Assembly: GCF_023630205.1 (NCBI RefSeq)
Contig: NZ_JALPRR010000001.1
Span: forward strand, 1,054,001 to 1,118,000
Reading direction: 5' to 3'
Length of the DNA: 64,000 bases
Source of the DNA: Pontibacter ruber
Lineage (GTDB): Bacteria > Bacteroidota > Bacteroidia > Cytophagales > Hymenobacteraceae
The notes beneath the pieces were generated by a model. The model was not told the DNA's origin. It saw nothing but the letters and a program-made list of their open reading frames with translations, and did not search any database. Position numbers and translations under genes: made by a program. Shown one piece after another: positions 24,319 through 33,624 of this stretch (within the stretch, counting starts at the first letter, position 1; each line of letters opens with the position of its first letter).

Positions 24319-25797
24319 ATGAGCAAAGGGCTACCTAAAAGAAGCGAAGACTACTCCTTGTGGTACAACGAGCTGGTAAAGAAGGCAGGCTTGGCGGAAA
24401 ACTCAGCGGTGCGTGGTTGTATGGTGATCAAGCCATATGGTTACGCCATCTGGGAGAAGATGCAGCGCGTGCTGGACGATATGTTTAAAGCAACAGGCCA
24501 CTCCAACGCCTATTTCCCTCTGTTCATCCCCAAGAGCCTGTTCGAAGCCGAAGAGCAGAATGCCGAAGGTTTTGCGAAGGAGTGTGCTGTGGTAACCCAC
24601 TACCGCTTACAGACAGACCCGGACAAGCCCGGCAAGCTGCGCGTGGACCCAAATGCCAAGCTGGAAGAGGAGCTCATCGTGCGTCCTACTTCCGAGGCTG
24701 TGATCTGGAACACCTACAAAAACTGGATCCAGAGCTACCGCGACCTGCCTATACTTGTAAACCAGTGGGCAAACGTAGTGCGCTGGGAAATGCGTACGCG
24801 CCTGTTCCTGCGTACAGCAGAGTTCCTGTGGCAGGAAGGCCATACAGCACACGCTACCGCTGAGGAGGCTATCGCCGAAACAAAACAAATGCTGGAAGTA
24901 TACGCCACCTTTGCCGAGCAGTACATTGCCCTGCCGGTAGTGCGTGGGGTAAAAACGCCAAACGAGCGTTTTGCCGGCGCTCTGGATACGTATTGTATCG
25001 AAGGACTGATGCAGGATGGCAAGGCATTGCAGGCAGGTACATCGCACTTCCTGGGCCAGAACTTTGCCAAGGCATTTGATGTGAAATTTGCCTCAAAAGA
25101 AGGTGGCCTGGAGTATGTATGGGGAACTTCCTGGGGTGTGAGTACCCGCTTGATGGGTGCCCTGATCATGGCGCATTCTGATGACGAAGGGCTTGTACTT
25201 CCTCCAAAACTGGCGCCTATCCAGGTAGTGATCGTGCCAATCTACAAAGGCGACGAGCAACTGGCGCAGATCAGCGAGAAAGTGCTGCAACTGAAGAAGG
25301 AGCTGGAAGCAAAAGGTATCAGCGTGAAGTATGACGACCGTGATACCGAGCGCCCTGGCTTTAAGTTTGCCGAGTGGGAGCTGAAAGGTGTGCCGGTACG
25401 CATTGCCATCGGTGCCCGCGACCTGGAGAACGGCACTGCCGAAGTAGCCCGTCGCGACACCAAAGAGAAAGGCTCGCAGCAATTCGACAGCCTGGCGACG
25501 TACATCCCTGCCCTGCTCGACGAGATCCAGGAGAACATCTACAGCAAGGCCCTGAACTTCCGGGAAGAGAACACCACCAAAGTGGATACTTACGAAGAGT
25601 TCAAGCAGGTGCTCGAAACGAAAGGCGGCTTTGTACTGGCCCACTGGGACGGCACTTCAGAAACAGAAGAGCGCATCAAGGAAGAGACCAAAGCTACGAT
25701 CCGTTGCATCGCCCTTAACACCCCGGAAGAAGAAGGTGTGGACATGCTGACCGGAAAACCATCGAAGCAGCGCGTATACTTTGCGAAGGCTTATTAA
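24319..25797 (+). CDS. proS: Prolyl-tRNA synthetase, archaeal/eukaryotic-type (ProS type 3)
   Basis: Cytosolic class II aminoacyl-tRNA synthetase that charges tRNA-Pro. The 492 residues have class II motifs: motif 1 around [30 protein letters not shown], motif 2 [29 protein letters not shown], and motif 3 [22 protein letters not shown], then an anticodon-binding domain and a zinc-like C-terminal domain (VYFAKAY end). The absence of an INS editing domain marks it as the short eukaryote/archaea-like ProRS used by Bacteroidetes. The terminator is at 25857-25890. Confidence 0.98.
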   Translation: MSKGLPKRSEDYSLWYNELVKKAGLAENSAVRGCMVIKPYGYAIWEKMQRVLDDMFKATGHSNAYFPLFIPKSLFEAEEQNAEGFAKECAVVTHYRLQTDPDKPGKLRVDPNAKLEEELIVRPTSEAVIWNTYKNWIQSYRDLPILVNQWANVVRWEMRTRLFLRTAEFLWQEGHTAHATAEEAIAETKQMLEVYATFAEQYIALPVVRGVKTPNERFAGALDTYCIEGLMQDGKALQAGTSHFLGQNFAKAFDVKFASKEGGLEYVWGTSWGVSTRLMGALIMAHSDDEGLVLPPKLAPIQVVIVPIYKGDEQLAQISEKVLQLKKELEAKGISVKYDDRDTERPGFKFAEWELKGVPVRIAIGARDLENGTAEVARRDTKEKGSQQFDSLATYIPALLDEIQENIYSKALNFREENTTKVDTYEEFKQVLETKGGFVLAHWDGTSETEERIKEETKATIRCIALNTPEEEGVDMLTGKPSKQRVYFAKAY

Positions 25798-25856
25798 GTT
25801 CATTTTTCGCTTTTCGTTATCCGTTTTTCGAAAGTATACTGTAACATAATTACCTC

Positions 25857-25890
25857 AAGCGCCTCTGCCGGTTTCGGTGGAGGCGCTTTT
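25857..25890 (+). terminator. Terminator of proS
   Basis: AAGCGCCTC pairs with GAGGCGCTT, with an inner CCG-GTTT-CGG stem inside the loop, followed by TTTGTTTC. About 60 nt beyond the proS stop. Confidence 0.88.
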
Positions 25891-25963
25891 GTTTCAGCCA
25901 GATGTTAGCTCCCGGATTTCAGACGCAGGACGCTGCTCCTGATTTTATCGTTTAAAGAAATGG

Positions 25964-26030
25964 AATTCATAATTCATAATTCATAATTCATAATTCATAA
26001 TTCATAATTCATAATTCATAATTCATAATT
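25964..26030. repeat. 7-bp tandem repeat AATTCAT, 9.6 copies
   Basis: Nine perfect AATTCAT units then AATT. The array ends 3 nt before a -7-like TATATTTA box (26033-26040) and 36 nt before the nfeD start codon, so it covers the -33 position and upstream of that promoter. A slippage-prone promoter array is possible. Confidence 0.95.
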
Positions 26031-26065
26031 GCTATATTTACCTAGACAAGCACCAGCGCACGCAT

Positions 26066-26539
26066 ATGCTATTAGATTGGTTAACGGTTATTCTGCTGAT
26101 CGGCATTGGTCTGGTCCTCATCATTGTGGAGCTGATCTTTGTGCCGGGCACCACTGTTATTGGCATACTTGGTTTTGTGCTGGTAGCCGTTGGCGTATGG
26201 ATTGGCTATGCTGCCCTGGGCACTAACACCGGGCATGTGATACTTGCCGCCTCCGTGCTGATCGGGTTCGTCGCATTTTTTCTCAGTTTCCGTTCCGATG
26301 TATGGACTCGTTTTGCCCTAAAAGGACGCATTGAGAGCCGGATGAACGAGGAAAACCAGCAGAACCTGGAGGTCGGCGAAATGGGTGTTACACTATCTGC
26401 CCTGCGTCCGCAGGGTACGGCCATGTTCAGGGAGAAACACCACGAAGTACAGACAAAAGGAGAATTTGTGGATGCCAATACCCCGGTGCGCATCATCAGC
26501 ATCACCCCTAACAAAGTTATAGTAGAAGCAATAAGTTAA
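26066..26539 (+). CDS. NfeD-family membrane protein
   Basis: Short NfeD1b-type protein of 157 residues: three hydrophobic segments (about 4-25, 28-52, 58-78) and a C-terminal soluble OB-fold NfeD domain (about 90-157) with GEMGVTLSALRPQGTAMF, the family hallmark. The NfeD domain pairs with flotillin-like partners, and floA begins 9 nt downstream, so the pair forms an operon and probably a membrane microdomain unit. Upstream are a tandem AATTCAT array and TATATTTA at 26033-26040. Confidence 0.93.
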   Translation: MLLDWLTVILLIGIGLVLIIVELIFVPGTTVIGILGFVLVAVGVWIGYAALGTNTGHVILAASVLIGFVAFFLSFRSDVWTRFALKGRIESRMNEENQQNLEVGEMGVTLSALRPQGTAMFREKHHEVQTKGEFVDANTPVRIISITPNKVIVEAIS

Positions 26540-26548
26540 ACCCTACAG

Positions 26549-27535
26549 ATGGAAAATCTCTCAGTTCTTTTTTTGATTGCGGGCGGCATCATCCTGCTGC
26601 TTATCTTTTTATACTTCGTACCGATCAGCCTCTGGATTACGGCCTTGTTTTCAGGAGTACGGGTAGGCCTGCTGGAGCTGGTATTTATGCGCATCCGCAA
26701 AGTGCCGCCGAGCCTTATTGTGAACTCCATGATCAACGCCACCAAAGCCGGCATCGACGTTACCACCAACGACCTGGAAACACACTACCTGGCAGGTGGC
26801 AACGTACCCAATGTGATCAAAGCACTTATCTCGGCAGATAAAGCCAACATCCCGCTCTCGTTTAAGCAGGCAACCGCCATCGACCTGGCAGGCCGTAACG
26901 TGTTTGAGGCCGTAACTACCTCGGTTAACCCAAAGGTGATCAACACCCCAAATGTGGCCGCTGTCGCCCAAGATGGCATCCAGCTGATTGCAAAAGCCCG
27001 TGTTACGGTTCGGGCCAACATCATGCAGCTGGTAGGGGGTGCCGGCGAGGAAACCATACTTGCCCGTGTCGGCGAAGGTATCGTTACTTCCATCGGATCG
27101 TCTGCTTCTCATAAAGTGGTGCTGGAGAACCCTGATATTATCTCCAAACTTGTGCTGCAGAAGGGTCTGGATGCGGGTACTGCCTACGAGATTTTATCAA
27201 TTGATATTGCGGACGTGGACGTAGGCGAAAACATCGGTGCCAAGCTGCAGATAGACCAGGCCAATGCCGACCTGAAAGTTGCCGAAGCCAAAGCCGAAGA
27301 GCGCCGCGCCATGGCCGTGGCCGTAGAACAGGAAATGAAGGCCAAAGCTCAGGAGGCACGTGCCTCCGTTATCGCAGCAGAAGTTGAGATTCCGCAGGCC
27401 ATTTCGGCAGCTTTCCGCAGTGGCAACCTGGGCATTATGGACTACTACAAAATGCAGAACATCCAGTCCGATACGGATATGCGCAACTCCATCGCCTCTC
27501 CAGGGCAGTCGAGCGGAAGCACTCCAAAAGCGTAA
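26549..27535 (+). CDS. floA: Flotillin-like protein FloA
   Basis: Membrane scaffold of 328 residues. An N-terminal hydrophobic hairpin (about 5-45) is followed by a band 7/SPFH-like core (about 45-240) beginning [22 protein letters not shown], and an Ala/Glu-rich coiled-coil ([29 protein letters not shown], about 248-280) typical of FloA (UPF0365). It organises membrane microdomains in other bacteria; in Bacillus FloA does so with NfeD2. Length is standard. Expressed with nfeD. The terminator lies at 27565-27605. Confidence 0.96.
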   Translation: MENLSVLFLIAGGIILLLIFLYFVPISLWITALFSGVRVGLLELVFMRIRKVPPSLIVNSMINATKAGIDVTTNDLETHYLAGGNVPNVIKALISADKANIPLSFKQATAIDLAGRNVFEAVTTSVNPKVINTPNVAAVAQDGIQLIAKARVTVRANIMQLVGGAGEETILARVGEGIVTSIGSSASHKVVLENPDIISKLVLQKGLDAGTAYEILSIDIADVDVGENIGAKLQIDQANADLKVAEAKAEERRAMAVAVEQEMKAKAQEARASVIAAEVEIPQAISAAFRSGNLGIMDYYKMQNIQSDTDMRNSIASPGQSSGSTPKA

Positions 27536-27564
27536 CAGCTCACAGTTAAAGTATAACCAGATAC

Positions 27565-27605
27565 AAAACGGCCACTTCATACTTTGAAGTGGCCGTTTTG
27601 TTTTT
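27565..27605 (+). terminator. Terminator of the nfeD-floA operon
   Basis: AAAACGGCCACTTC pairs with GAAGTGGCCGTTTT around a 7-nt loop, then TTTTTC. Its loop contains an ATACTT, an AAGTATA-like core. Confidence 0.92.
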
Positions 27606-27633
27606 CGACAGAAACTATATTACCTCCAGTAAA

Positions 27634-28374
27634 TCATGGAAGCTCCACTCTGAACTTTACAACAACATGAGAACCCCAGTCAGTATTACCACGCTGCTGT
27701 GAGTAGTATCCTTCTTTCTTAGCTTTGTCCAGGTATAAACGGCTGCTACCTCCTGCTACTAAATTATGCGCAATTAGCCTATCCGCTGCGTCCTGGTTAT
27801 GATCAAAAAACTTAAAGAAAGGTGTATGTTGCGCAAAATCTTTACCACCAAGCGCAATCCGATCCACAGCAAAAGTTAAAGGTAGATCTTGTCTTGTAAC
27901 CGCGGCTTGTACTTCCCTTTTATATAGCACCTTTTCTTCGTTATTTTCATAGGTAGAAACCTGTAAGTATACATCCGGATTACCTTCTGAAGGAGCAGCG
28001 ACATCACCGCCCTCTAAAGCGTAGTTTTCGATATAGCTCAGCAACTGTACTTCGTAGGCGTACAACCGTGCCACTTTCACTTCCTTCTCAACTGTTTTTG
28101 CAATGCCTGCTGTATAAGTTGTTAGCTTAACAGTATAAGTACCTGGCTCAGCATACATAAACGAATCAGGCTCCCGCTGTGTAGAGGTTGTGCCATTGCC
28201 GAAATCCCAGTGATACCTATCCGCTTCGCTTACTTCCTTGATGGTAACATACTCCTCTGTAGTATAGAATTCATCCGGAATAGTGAACTCAGGAACAGGT
28301 ACTATCACCTGTTCTTCCTTCTCACAAGAGAAGAAGAACAAAGCCAAAACAACATAGAGGAGGTGCTTTCTCAT
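27634..28374 (-). CDS. Lipoprotein with PKD domain, probably surface exposed
   Basis: 246 residues, MRKHLLYVVLALFFFSC lipobox followed at once by EKEEQ; acidic/Lys residues right after the Cys match the Bacteroidetes lipoprotein export signal that sends proteins to the cell surface. A PKD-like beta-sandwich sits at about 35-105 (RYHWDFGNGTTSTQREPDSFMY then GTYTVKLTTYTAG). The second half (about 110-246) is a beta-rich domain I do not recognise (YAYEVQLLSYIENYALEGGD). PKD domains often mediate protein or sugar binding, so a binding or adhesion role is possible. AT-richer than its neighbours. Confidence 0.8.
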   Translation of the reverse strand: MRKHLLYVVLALFFFSCEKEEQVIVPVPEFTIPDEFYTTEEYVTIKEVSEADRYHWDFGNGTTSTQREPDSFMYAEPGTYTVKLTTYTAGIAKTVEKEVKVARLYAYEVQLLSYIENYALEGGDVAAPSEGNPDVYLQVSTYENNEEKVLYKREVQAAVTRQDLPLTFAVDRIALGGKDFAQHTPFFKFFDHNQDAADRLIAHNLVAGGSSRLYLDKAKKEGYYSQQRGNTDWGSHVVVKFRVELP

Positions 28375-28524
28375 TTTTACAGGCTATGGTTTTGTATAGT
28401 ATACCTATCAAGCTATCATTGGTAAGAAGGTGTGTACTATACTTTTGTGCCACAAGTATTTAAATAAATATATAGAAAACCTAATTAAACATATAATCCT
28501 GTCGGGACTTTTTACATATCAAAA

Positions 28525-28561
28525 AAACAGCCCGCTCCTTTATGATAGAAGCGGGCTGTTT
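28525..28561 (-). terminator. Terminator of the 28582 gene
   Basis: AAACAGCCCGCT and AGCGGGCTGTTT form a 12-bp stem with a 13-nt loop about 20 nt after the stop at 28582. On the minus strand GCTGTTTTTTTG follows. Confidence 0.92.
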
Positions 28562-28581
28562 AAACTTTATACTTTATCAGA

Positions 28582-29424
28582 TTAAGCTTCTTTCAAGGTA
28601 ATGGTGCGGGTTACGCTGTTATAGGGGCCAGGCACTACGTCGCCGGCACCGTCTATCAGTTCCAGCTTTATAGTTGTTTCACCCATAGGCAAGCCTTCGA
28701 TGATGTATGGCATCCAGCGGTCGAGCATAAACTCGTTGCCGTTGATGGTAGCACGCACTCTGTTACCGGAAGGTGAAAGCGTGGTATTTACCAGGTAAAA
28801 GTCCAGCATTACCTGCTTGGTGTCTTTACCTACATACTCTCCTTTAGGGCGGCTGTAGAACATATGTGGCGCCTTCAGATCGAACTGCATACGCTCTGCC
28901 GGTTTGCCGGCTGTTACCATGCGCAGGTCATAAGCTCCTTTGTGTTTCAGGCTCTCGTGGTATGATCTTGACAAGAACGATAAGATCACGTGGTCGCCTT
29001 CAGGCAGGTCTTTCGTGAACGTGGTTTCGTAGTGTGCTGTGTAAGGCTCGTTATCCACGATGTTATGGATATGCTGCCCCTGCTGTGAGTTTGCCAGGTG
29101 CTCGGCGTTGGAGTGCGGCGTCATACGTGTAAGCTGGAAGTTCGAAACTTCATACACGAACTCCACAGGACCTGGTTGCACTACACCACCAGCTGGCGGC
29201 ACGGTCAGGCGCAGCTGCGACTCAGGGTACTTCTGAGAGTCATCAAAGGCAAATACGCGGAGACCACCTTGGGTCATAATAGCGCCACTTGGAGTCGGGC
29301 CTCCGGTGCTTCTGGTTGTTTGAGCGGGTACTTGCGTGTCAGCTTCCTGTGTTTGGCGGGTGGTGTCGCAGGAAGAAAAGGCCAGCAGCGAAGCCGCTGC
29401 CAGAAGGACGTATGTTTTTTTCAT
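28582..29424 (-). CDS. Conserved-looking lipoprotein of unknown function
   Basis: 280 residues with an SPII signal (MKKTYVLLAAASLLAFSSC, then DTTRQTQE, an acidic Cys+1). A low-complexity linker up to about residue 45 precedes a globular beta-rich part: GLRVFAFDDSQKYPESQLRLTVPPAGG, FVYEVSNFQLTRMTPHSNAEHLANSQQGQHIHNIVDNEPY, and a C-terminal domain with PLRWMPYIIEGL-like positions (LDRWMPYIIEGLPMGETTI). The His-rich QHIHNIVDN could bind a metal, but this is a guess. Not recognised as a named family; likely a periplasmic or outer-membrane anchored protein. It has its own terminator downstream. Confidence 0.8.
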   Translation of the reverse strand: MKKTYVLLAAASLLAFSSCDTTRQTQEADTQVPAQTTRSTGGPTPSGAIMTQGGLRVFAFDDSQKYPESQLRLTVPPAGGVVQPGPVEFVYEVSNFQLTRMTPHSNAEHLANSQQGQHIHNIVDNEPYTAHYETTFTKDLPEGDHVILSFLSRSYHESLKHKGAYDLRMVTAGKPAERMQFDLKAPHMFYSRPKGEYVGKDTKQVMLDFYLVNTTLSPSGNRVRATINGNEFMLDRWMPYIIEGLPMGETTIKLELIDGAGDVVPGPYNSVTRTITLKEA

Positions 29425-29524
29425 GTATTTGGTGTTTGGTTAAGCAATCTGCCTAAGATAGAAATATTTCTTTGTATATTGCGAACTACGTGATATACAC
29501 AAAAAAGTATACAGAAAAGACTAT

Positions 29525-30508
29525 ATGAGTGAAATTTTGTTTGATGAAGTGCCTTCATTGGACTTAGCCGATTTTACATCGGGAGATGAGGCACGCAGAG
29601 CGCGCTTTGTGGGGCAACTGGGCCAGGCATACCAAAACATAGGGTTTATTGCCCTTCGAAACCATGGCCTGAGCGATGAGCTGACGGAAAGACTGTATGC
29701 TGCTGTTAAAAAATTCTTTGCCTTGCCAGACGAGGTAAAGCAGAAGTATGAAAACCCGGAACTTGCCGGACAGCGTGGTTACGTAGGCAAGGGAAAAGAA
29801 AAAGCAAAGGGCTTCAATACCGGCGACCTGAAAGAGTTCTACCACGTTGGCCAGGAGCTCGGCGATATCCCGGACAACGACCCGATTAAAGCAGAGTACC
29901 CAGCTAACATCTGGCCTGCAGAGGTGCCGGAGCTTGAGCAGGTAACACTGGAAGCTTACCGTAAGCTGGAAGCTGCCGGCAAGCAGGTACTGCGTGCCAT
30001 TGCATTGCACCTGGGCTTGGAAGAAACCTACTTCGACGAGAAAGTGAAGTATGGCAACAGCATTCTGCGCCCGATCCACTACTTCCCTATCGAAGATCCG
30101 GATAGCGTACCAGCCGATGCCGTTCGTGCCGCAGAGCATGGCGACATCAACCTGATCACGCTGCTGATGGGTGCCAGCGCCGATGGCCTACAGGTGCTTC
30201 GCCGCGATGGCAAATGGATCCCGATCACTGCGTTGCCAGAGCAGGTGGTAGTGAACGTAGGCGATATGCTGGCCCGCCTGACAAACAACAAGCTGAAGTC
30301 TACCATCCACCGAGTGGTAAACCCGCCGCGCGAGCTGATGCACACTTCCCGCTACTCTATCCCGTTCTTTATGCACCCACGTTCTGAAATGGACCTGACC
30401 TGCCTCGAGAGCTGCATTGATGAGCAAAACCCGAAAGCTTATCCGGATGCAACTGCAGGCGAGTACCTGAACGAGCGCCTGGTTGAACTAGGCCTGAAGA
30501 AAGCATAA
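29525..30508 (+). CDS. Isopenicillin N synthase-like 2OG-Fe(II) oxygenase
   Basis: Non-haem iron dioxygenase of 327 residues with the two-domain organisation DIOX_N (about 10-130, PSLDLADFTSGDEARRARFVG and NIGFIALRNHGLSDELTE) and 2OG-FeII_Oxy (about 170-300). The metal site is HGD in AAEHGDINLITLLM (HxD) and a distal His in NNKLKSTIHRVVNPP, with the 2OG-binding Arg in SRYSIPFFMHP (RxS). Substrate unknown: this family includes oxygenases acting on small metabolites, gibberellin and amino acids. Single gene with its own terminator at 30526-30561. Confidence 0.94.
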   Translation: MSEILFDEVPSLDLADFTSGDEARRARFVGQLGQAYQNIGFIALRNHGLSDELTERLYAAVKKFFALPDEVKQKYENPELAGQRGYVGKGKEKAKGFNTGDLKEFYHVGQELGDIPDNDPIKAEYPANIWPAEVPELEQVTLEAYRKLEAAGKQVLRAIALHLGLEETYFDEKVKYGNSILRPIHYFPIEDPDSVPADAVRAAEHGDINLITLLMGASADGLQVLRRDGKWIPITALPEQVVVNVGDMLARLTNNKLKSTIHRVVNPPRELMHTSRYSIPFFMHPRSEMDLTCLESCIDEQNPKAYPDATAGEYLNERLVELGLKKA

Positions 30509-30525
30509 TACCTTTGATCTTAATG

Positions 30526-30561
30526 AAGAGAGATAACAGCATTTGTTATCTCTCTTTTTTT
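30526..30561 (+). terminator. Terminator of the 29525 gene
   Basis: AGAGAGATAACA (30527-30538) pairs with TGTTATCTCTCT (30544-30555), loop GCATT, followed by TTTTTT. Directly followed by the chromate transporter start. Confidence 0.93.
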
Positions 30562-30571
30562 GACCCATGGC

Positions 30572-31741
30572 ATGAGTCTGCGCTATTACATCTTCCTGAA
30601 AGACGTTCTGGTACTTGCCCTTACCGCATTTGGGGGGCCGCAGGCACATATTGCCCTGATGTTTAAACTGCTGGTAGACAAACGCAAATACCTTACCGAG
30701 CAGGAGCTGATCGAACTGAATGCCCTTTGCCAGATCTTGCCTGGCCCTACGTCCACCCAAACCATCACGGCCATCGGCTTCCGCATTGGCGGCCCGAACT
30801 TGGCTTACCTCACGCTGCTGGTGTGGCTCTTACCCGCCTCTACCATCATGGCACTGGCCGCCCTGACCATTTCTTACCTGCAGGAGCATAATATTTCGCT
30901 TAAGTTTCTGCGCTTTATCCAACCGATGGCGGTTGGCTTTGTGGCCTATGCAGCTTATGCCATCAGTTCGAAGGTAGTGAATACAAAAACGGCTGTGATA
31001 CTGATGGTGATATCAGGTATACTGGCTTACTTTTTCCACTCTCCGTGGGTATACCCGTTGCTGCTGATCGCAGGAGGAGCCACAACAGCGTTGCGTTTCC
31101 GGCAGCACCCGCAGGAAAAGGACAAGAAACTTCAAATCCAGTGGGCCAATTTTATACTTTACGTAGCTGTGCTGGTCGCTGCTGCCGTTATTGGCGCCAC
31201 CACCTCCTCGCTCCCGGTCAGGTTGTTTGAGAACTTTTACCGTAACGGCAGCCTTGTTTTTGGGGGTGGGCAAGTGCTCACGCCGCTGCTCTACACCGAA
31301 TTTGTCGATTTTAAAGGATACCTCACCGGTGAGGAATTCCTCTCCGGGTACGCCATTGCACAGGCACTGCCAGGACCAACTTTTTCGTTTGCCTCTTTCG
31401 TAGGTAACCTGGCCATGCGCGAGTATGGTATAGGAGGTCAGTTCCTGGGTTCTTTTGTAGCTACGGTAGGTATTTTCCTGCCCGGTACCTTCCTGATCTT
31501 CTTTGTGATCCGGTTTTGGGATGAGCTGAAAAAGTATAGAGTGGTGCGCGCCTCGCTGGAAGGCATTAGCGCTGTAAGTTCCGGCATGGTAGTAGCCGCA
31601 GCCATCCTGCTCTACCACCCGATCGAAAACACCCCGCTGAACTTTGGTATTGTCGCGGCAACGTTCTGCCTGTTGCTCTTTACCCGTATTCCGCCTCCCA
31701 TACTTGTACTTACCGGTCTGCTGCTGGGGTTTGTGTTGTAG
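30572..31741 (+). CDS. chrA: Chromate transporter, ChrA family
   Basis: Membrane exporter of chromate (CHR superfamily), 389 residues from the ATG at 30572; a TTG upstream lies inside the previous terminator and is rejected. Two CHR halves are seen, each with the PGPT-type motif: LALTAFGGPQAHIALM then ILPGPTSTQTITAIGF near residue 55, and ALPGPTFSFASFVGN near residue 270; GGGQVLTPLLYTEF in the second half is the counterpart of FGGPQAHIALM. It is the long bidomain form. Whether chromate or another oxyanion is exported is inferred from family. No regulator is adjacent. Confidence 0.93.
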   Translation: MSLRYYIFLKDVLVLALTAFGGPQAHIALMFKLLVDKRKYLTEQELIELNALCQILPGPTSTQTITAIGFRIGGPNLAYLTLLVWLLPASTIMALAALTISYLQEHNISLKFLRFIQPMAVGFVAYAAYAISSKVVNTKTAVILMVISGILAYFFHSPWVYPLLLIAGGATTALRFRQHPQEKDKKLQIQWANFILYVAVLVAAAVIGATTSSLPVRLFENFYRNGSLVFGGGQVLTPLLYTEFVDFKGYLTGEEFLSGYAIAQALPGPTFSFASFVGNLAMREYGIGGQFLGSFVATVGIFLPGTFLIFFVIRFWDELKKYRVVRASLEGISAVSSGMVVAAAILLYHPIENTPLNFGIVAATFCLLLFTRIPPPILVLTGLLLGFVL

Positions 31742-31760
31742 GTGTTTCTAAGCTCTTTTC

Positions 31761-32156
31761 TCAGCCAAGGTATACCAGCAAAAAGGAAGCGCTTACATAC
31801 AACCAAAGGAAAGAAAACAAGACATGCACTGTTGTTTCAAACCGCTTCCCCTTCCAGAGTTCTCCTGAATAGCCAAAGAACTGGAAGTATAACCTTACTG
31901 CCCAGAACAAGCCCAAGCCCAGTGATACCTTTTTCCCAAGCTCCGTGTAGATGAGCTCACCTGAAGAAGTCAGGCAAAGTATACCCATCAGGAACACAGT
32001 TAAGGCAATAAAGAAAGTGTGCACCGTCATCATCTGTCGGTTAACTAAGCTCAAAGGCTTTAATTCTTCAGCCCAATTAAAATACCTTGGGAAGATGACA
32101 TGAACCAGCGCAAGTGCAACCAACAAAGCCCCGATTATTTTAAGATGCACTTCCAT
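31761..32156 (-). CDS. Small membrane protein of unknown function
   Basis: 131 residues from the ATG at 32156 (a TTG 9 nt upstream is possible), with about four hydrophobic segments: MEVHLKIIGALLVALALVHVIF, MTVHTFFIALTVFLMGILCL, SLGLGLFWAVRLYFQFFGYSG and TTVHVLFSFLWLYVSASFLLVY. No family recognised. It overlaps the stop of the methyltransferase-like gene upstream by 17 nt, the last gene of a four-gene unit with DoxX-like, DUF2071 and methyltransferase-like genes. Its 3' end has no evident terminator before the chromate transporter gene, which is convergent. Confidence 0.8.
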   Translation of the reverse strand: MEVHLKIIGALLVALALVHVIFPRYFNWAEELKPLSLVNRQMMTVHTFFIALTVFLMGILCLTSSGELIYTELGKKVSLGLGLFWAVRLYFQFFGYSGELWKGKRFETTVHVLFSFLWLYVSASFLLVYLG

Positions 32157-32898
32157 GCTTATCAAGTATAAATGTGGATATAAAAGGCGTTAACTTTGTT
32201 TCTTTACTAACCTGCAGCCCTGATGCTCTGAATGTATTTAGCCAAGTGCTTCTTGAATAGAAATGCAGAAAGCCGATGTTGTACGCCAGGAAGTTAGGTA
32301 TATCGCGCAGATGCTCTGTTACATAAACCTGCCCTGCAGGCTTTAGCACCCTGGCCAGCTCTTTAAAGAAGCTTATTCGCTCTGCGTCGTCTCTTATCTC
32401 GTGTGCCGACAAAATCACTAGAATTTTATCAGCTGAATTTGATGGTAAGGGAAGCTCATTTCCTTTTACCTGTTTAGTATTGAGGAAGGGAGGATACGAT
32501 TTCCTTGCCCTTTTGATGGATACTTCGGTATGCACCTCAGGATCATAGAAATCCAGAACAATCAGCTCTGAATTCCTGAATTTAGCCTTTAGCAATGCGC
32601 TTGTCTCATCAAAACCGGCATTGATATTTACGAGCAGCCTATCTGTATGCCGTTGTTCTACCCAATCTAAATTGTAGAATCCGGATAAATCATAGATGTA
32701 GAGCGACACCAGCAGAGAGATGATAATCGAGCCTGAAACCAGGGTCAAAGGCAGGTACACAATTGGCTGTAGAGACTTGCTAACCAGGCTGCCAAAAAAA
32801 CCTAAAAGTAGTATAACGGCAAAGGCAATAACATAGAAATGCCAGTTAAAGCGAACAATGTTGGCTACTCCCTGGAGTGGCTTTCTTACTGCTCCCAT
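32140..32898 (-). CDS. Membrane-anchored SAM-methyltransferase-like protein
   Basis: 252 residues. Two hydrophobic segments at about 20-70 (FYVIAFAVILLLGFFGSL and IVYLPLTLVSGSIIISLLVSLYIY) precede a methyltransferase-like domain: ELIVLDFYDPEVHTEVSIKRA, LPLPSNSADKILVILSAHEI and FFKELARVLKPAGQVYVTEHL, the Methyltransf_11-type motifs post I-IV. The glycine-rich SAM loop (E/DxGxGxG) is not intact: the corresponding place reads VLDFYD, so catalytic activity is uncertain. Overlaps the next gene by 17 nt and follows DUF2071 with a 13-nt overlap, implying translational coupling. Confidence 0.78.
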   Translation of the reverse strand: MGAVRKPLQGVANIVRFNWHFYVIAFAVILLLGFFGSLVSKSLQPIVYLPLTLVSGSIIISLLVSLYIYDLSGFYNLDWVEQRHTDRLLVNINAGFDETSALLKAKFRNSELIVLDFYDPEVHTEVSIKRARKSYPPFLNTKQVKGNELPLPSNSADKILVILSAHEIRDDAERISFFKELARVLKPAGQVYVTEHLRDIPNFLAYNIGFLHFYSRSTWLNTFRASGLQVSKETKLTPFISTFILDKHGSAS

Positions 32899-33623
32899 TT
32901 CTCAATCCGGCCTTTCTTCCAGTAGTATGGCACATTCCTGATGATAAAAGCACTCGCCAAGGCAGCATGTGCCACGTTGAGCTTATTCAGAAAAGAAGAG
33001 TTGTAATCAATCACGTTGACTGGCGCAGGTACCCAGTTTTGCCTTACGCCTTCTATGATCAATACTTCTTTTGTAGTAGCGTTGTAAGTAAACGTGAAAG
33101 GCAGAGGACCGGCAAAGCGCCGGGCTTCTTTCCAGTCTGCGAACGGCGAAGATGCAGGCAACAAGACTTCTGTAGCTGCGTCATCATACGCTACAGTAAA
33201 ACCAGACTTCAGCGACTTTACCAGCTTTATACTTTCTCCTGACTGTGTGATGTCTGTTGTCGTGTAATTGTAATGGGTGAAGATGTTACCCAAGAGTTCC
33301 ATCTTCTTTTTGTCTGTTTCTGATTTCAGGATATATAGCCCACGCAGCCTTTTACCTGCATTGTTGGTGTACCTGACAAATACCCGGTAGCCTATCAGGA
33401 AAAAATTATTGCCGAGAAACGATGGCAGCCCCTTTGGACGAAGCCCTTTTGTCTGCACCATTGCAACTGCCAGAAAGGCCCATTTGCTATCGAAAGTATC
33501 TAACTGCAAGCACTCCGGAATAAGCCTCTGCAGTTGCTCCTTAGGCACCGCAAAAGTCAGAACCAGCGACTGTTCAAAGAAAGCCTCCACAGCAAAGGGG
33601 TGGTTCTTCAGGAGTGATAACAT
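32886..33623 (-). CDS. DUF2071 family protein
   Basis: 245 residues of the DUF2071 (YqjF-like) family: FFEQSLVLTFAVPKEQLQRLIPECLQLDTFDSKWAFLAVAMVQ at the N-terminus, FLIGYRVFVRYTN and an acetoacetate-decarboxylase-like RRFAGPLPFTFTY region. The biochemical activity of the family is not known. It begins 1 nt after the DoxX-like stop and overlaps the methyltransferase-like start by 13 nt, placing it in the same unit. The fold resembles a beta-barrel with lipid/ligand-binding relatives, but that is inference. Confidence 0.85.
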   Translation of the reverse strand: MLSLLKNHPFAVEAFFEQSLVLTFAVPKEQLQRLIPECLQLDTFDSKWAFLAVAMVQTKGLRPKGLPSFLGNNFFLIGYRVFVRYTNNAGKRLRGLYILKSETDKKKMELLGNIFTHYNYTTTDITQSGESIKLVKSLKSGFTVAYDDAATEVLLPASSPFADWKEARRFAGPLPFTFTYNATTKEVLIIEGVRQNWVPAPVNVIDYNSSFLNKLNVAHAALASAFIIRNVPYYWKKGRIEKWEQ

Positions 33624-33624
33624 G

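Noticed and set aside
25964..26030. AATTCAT array considered as a CRISPR
   Set aside because: Direct tandem 7-mers without spacers, and no cas genes nearby.
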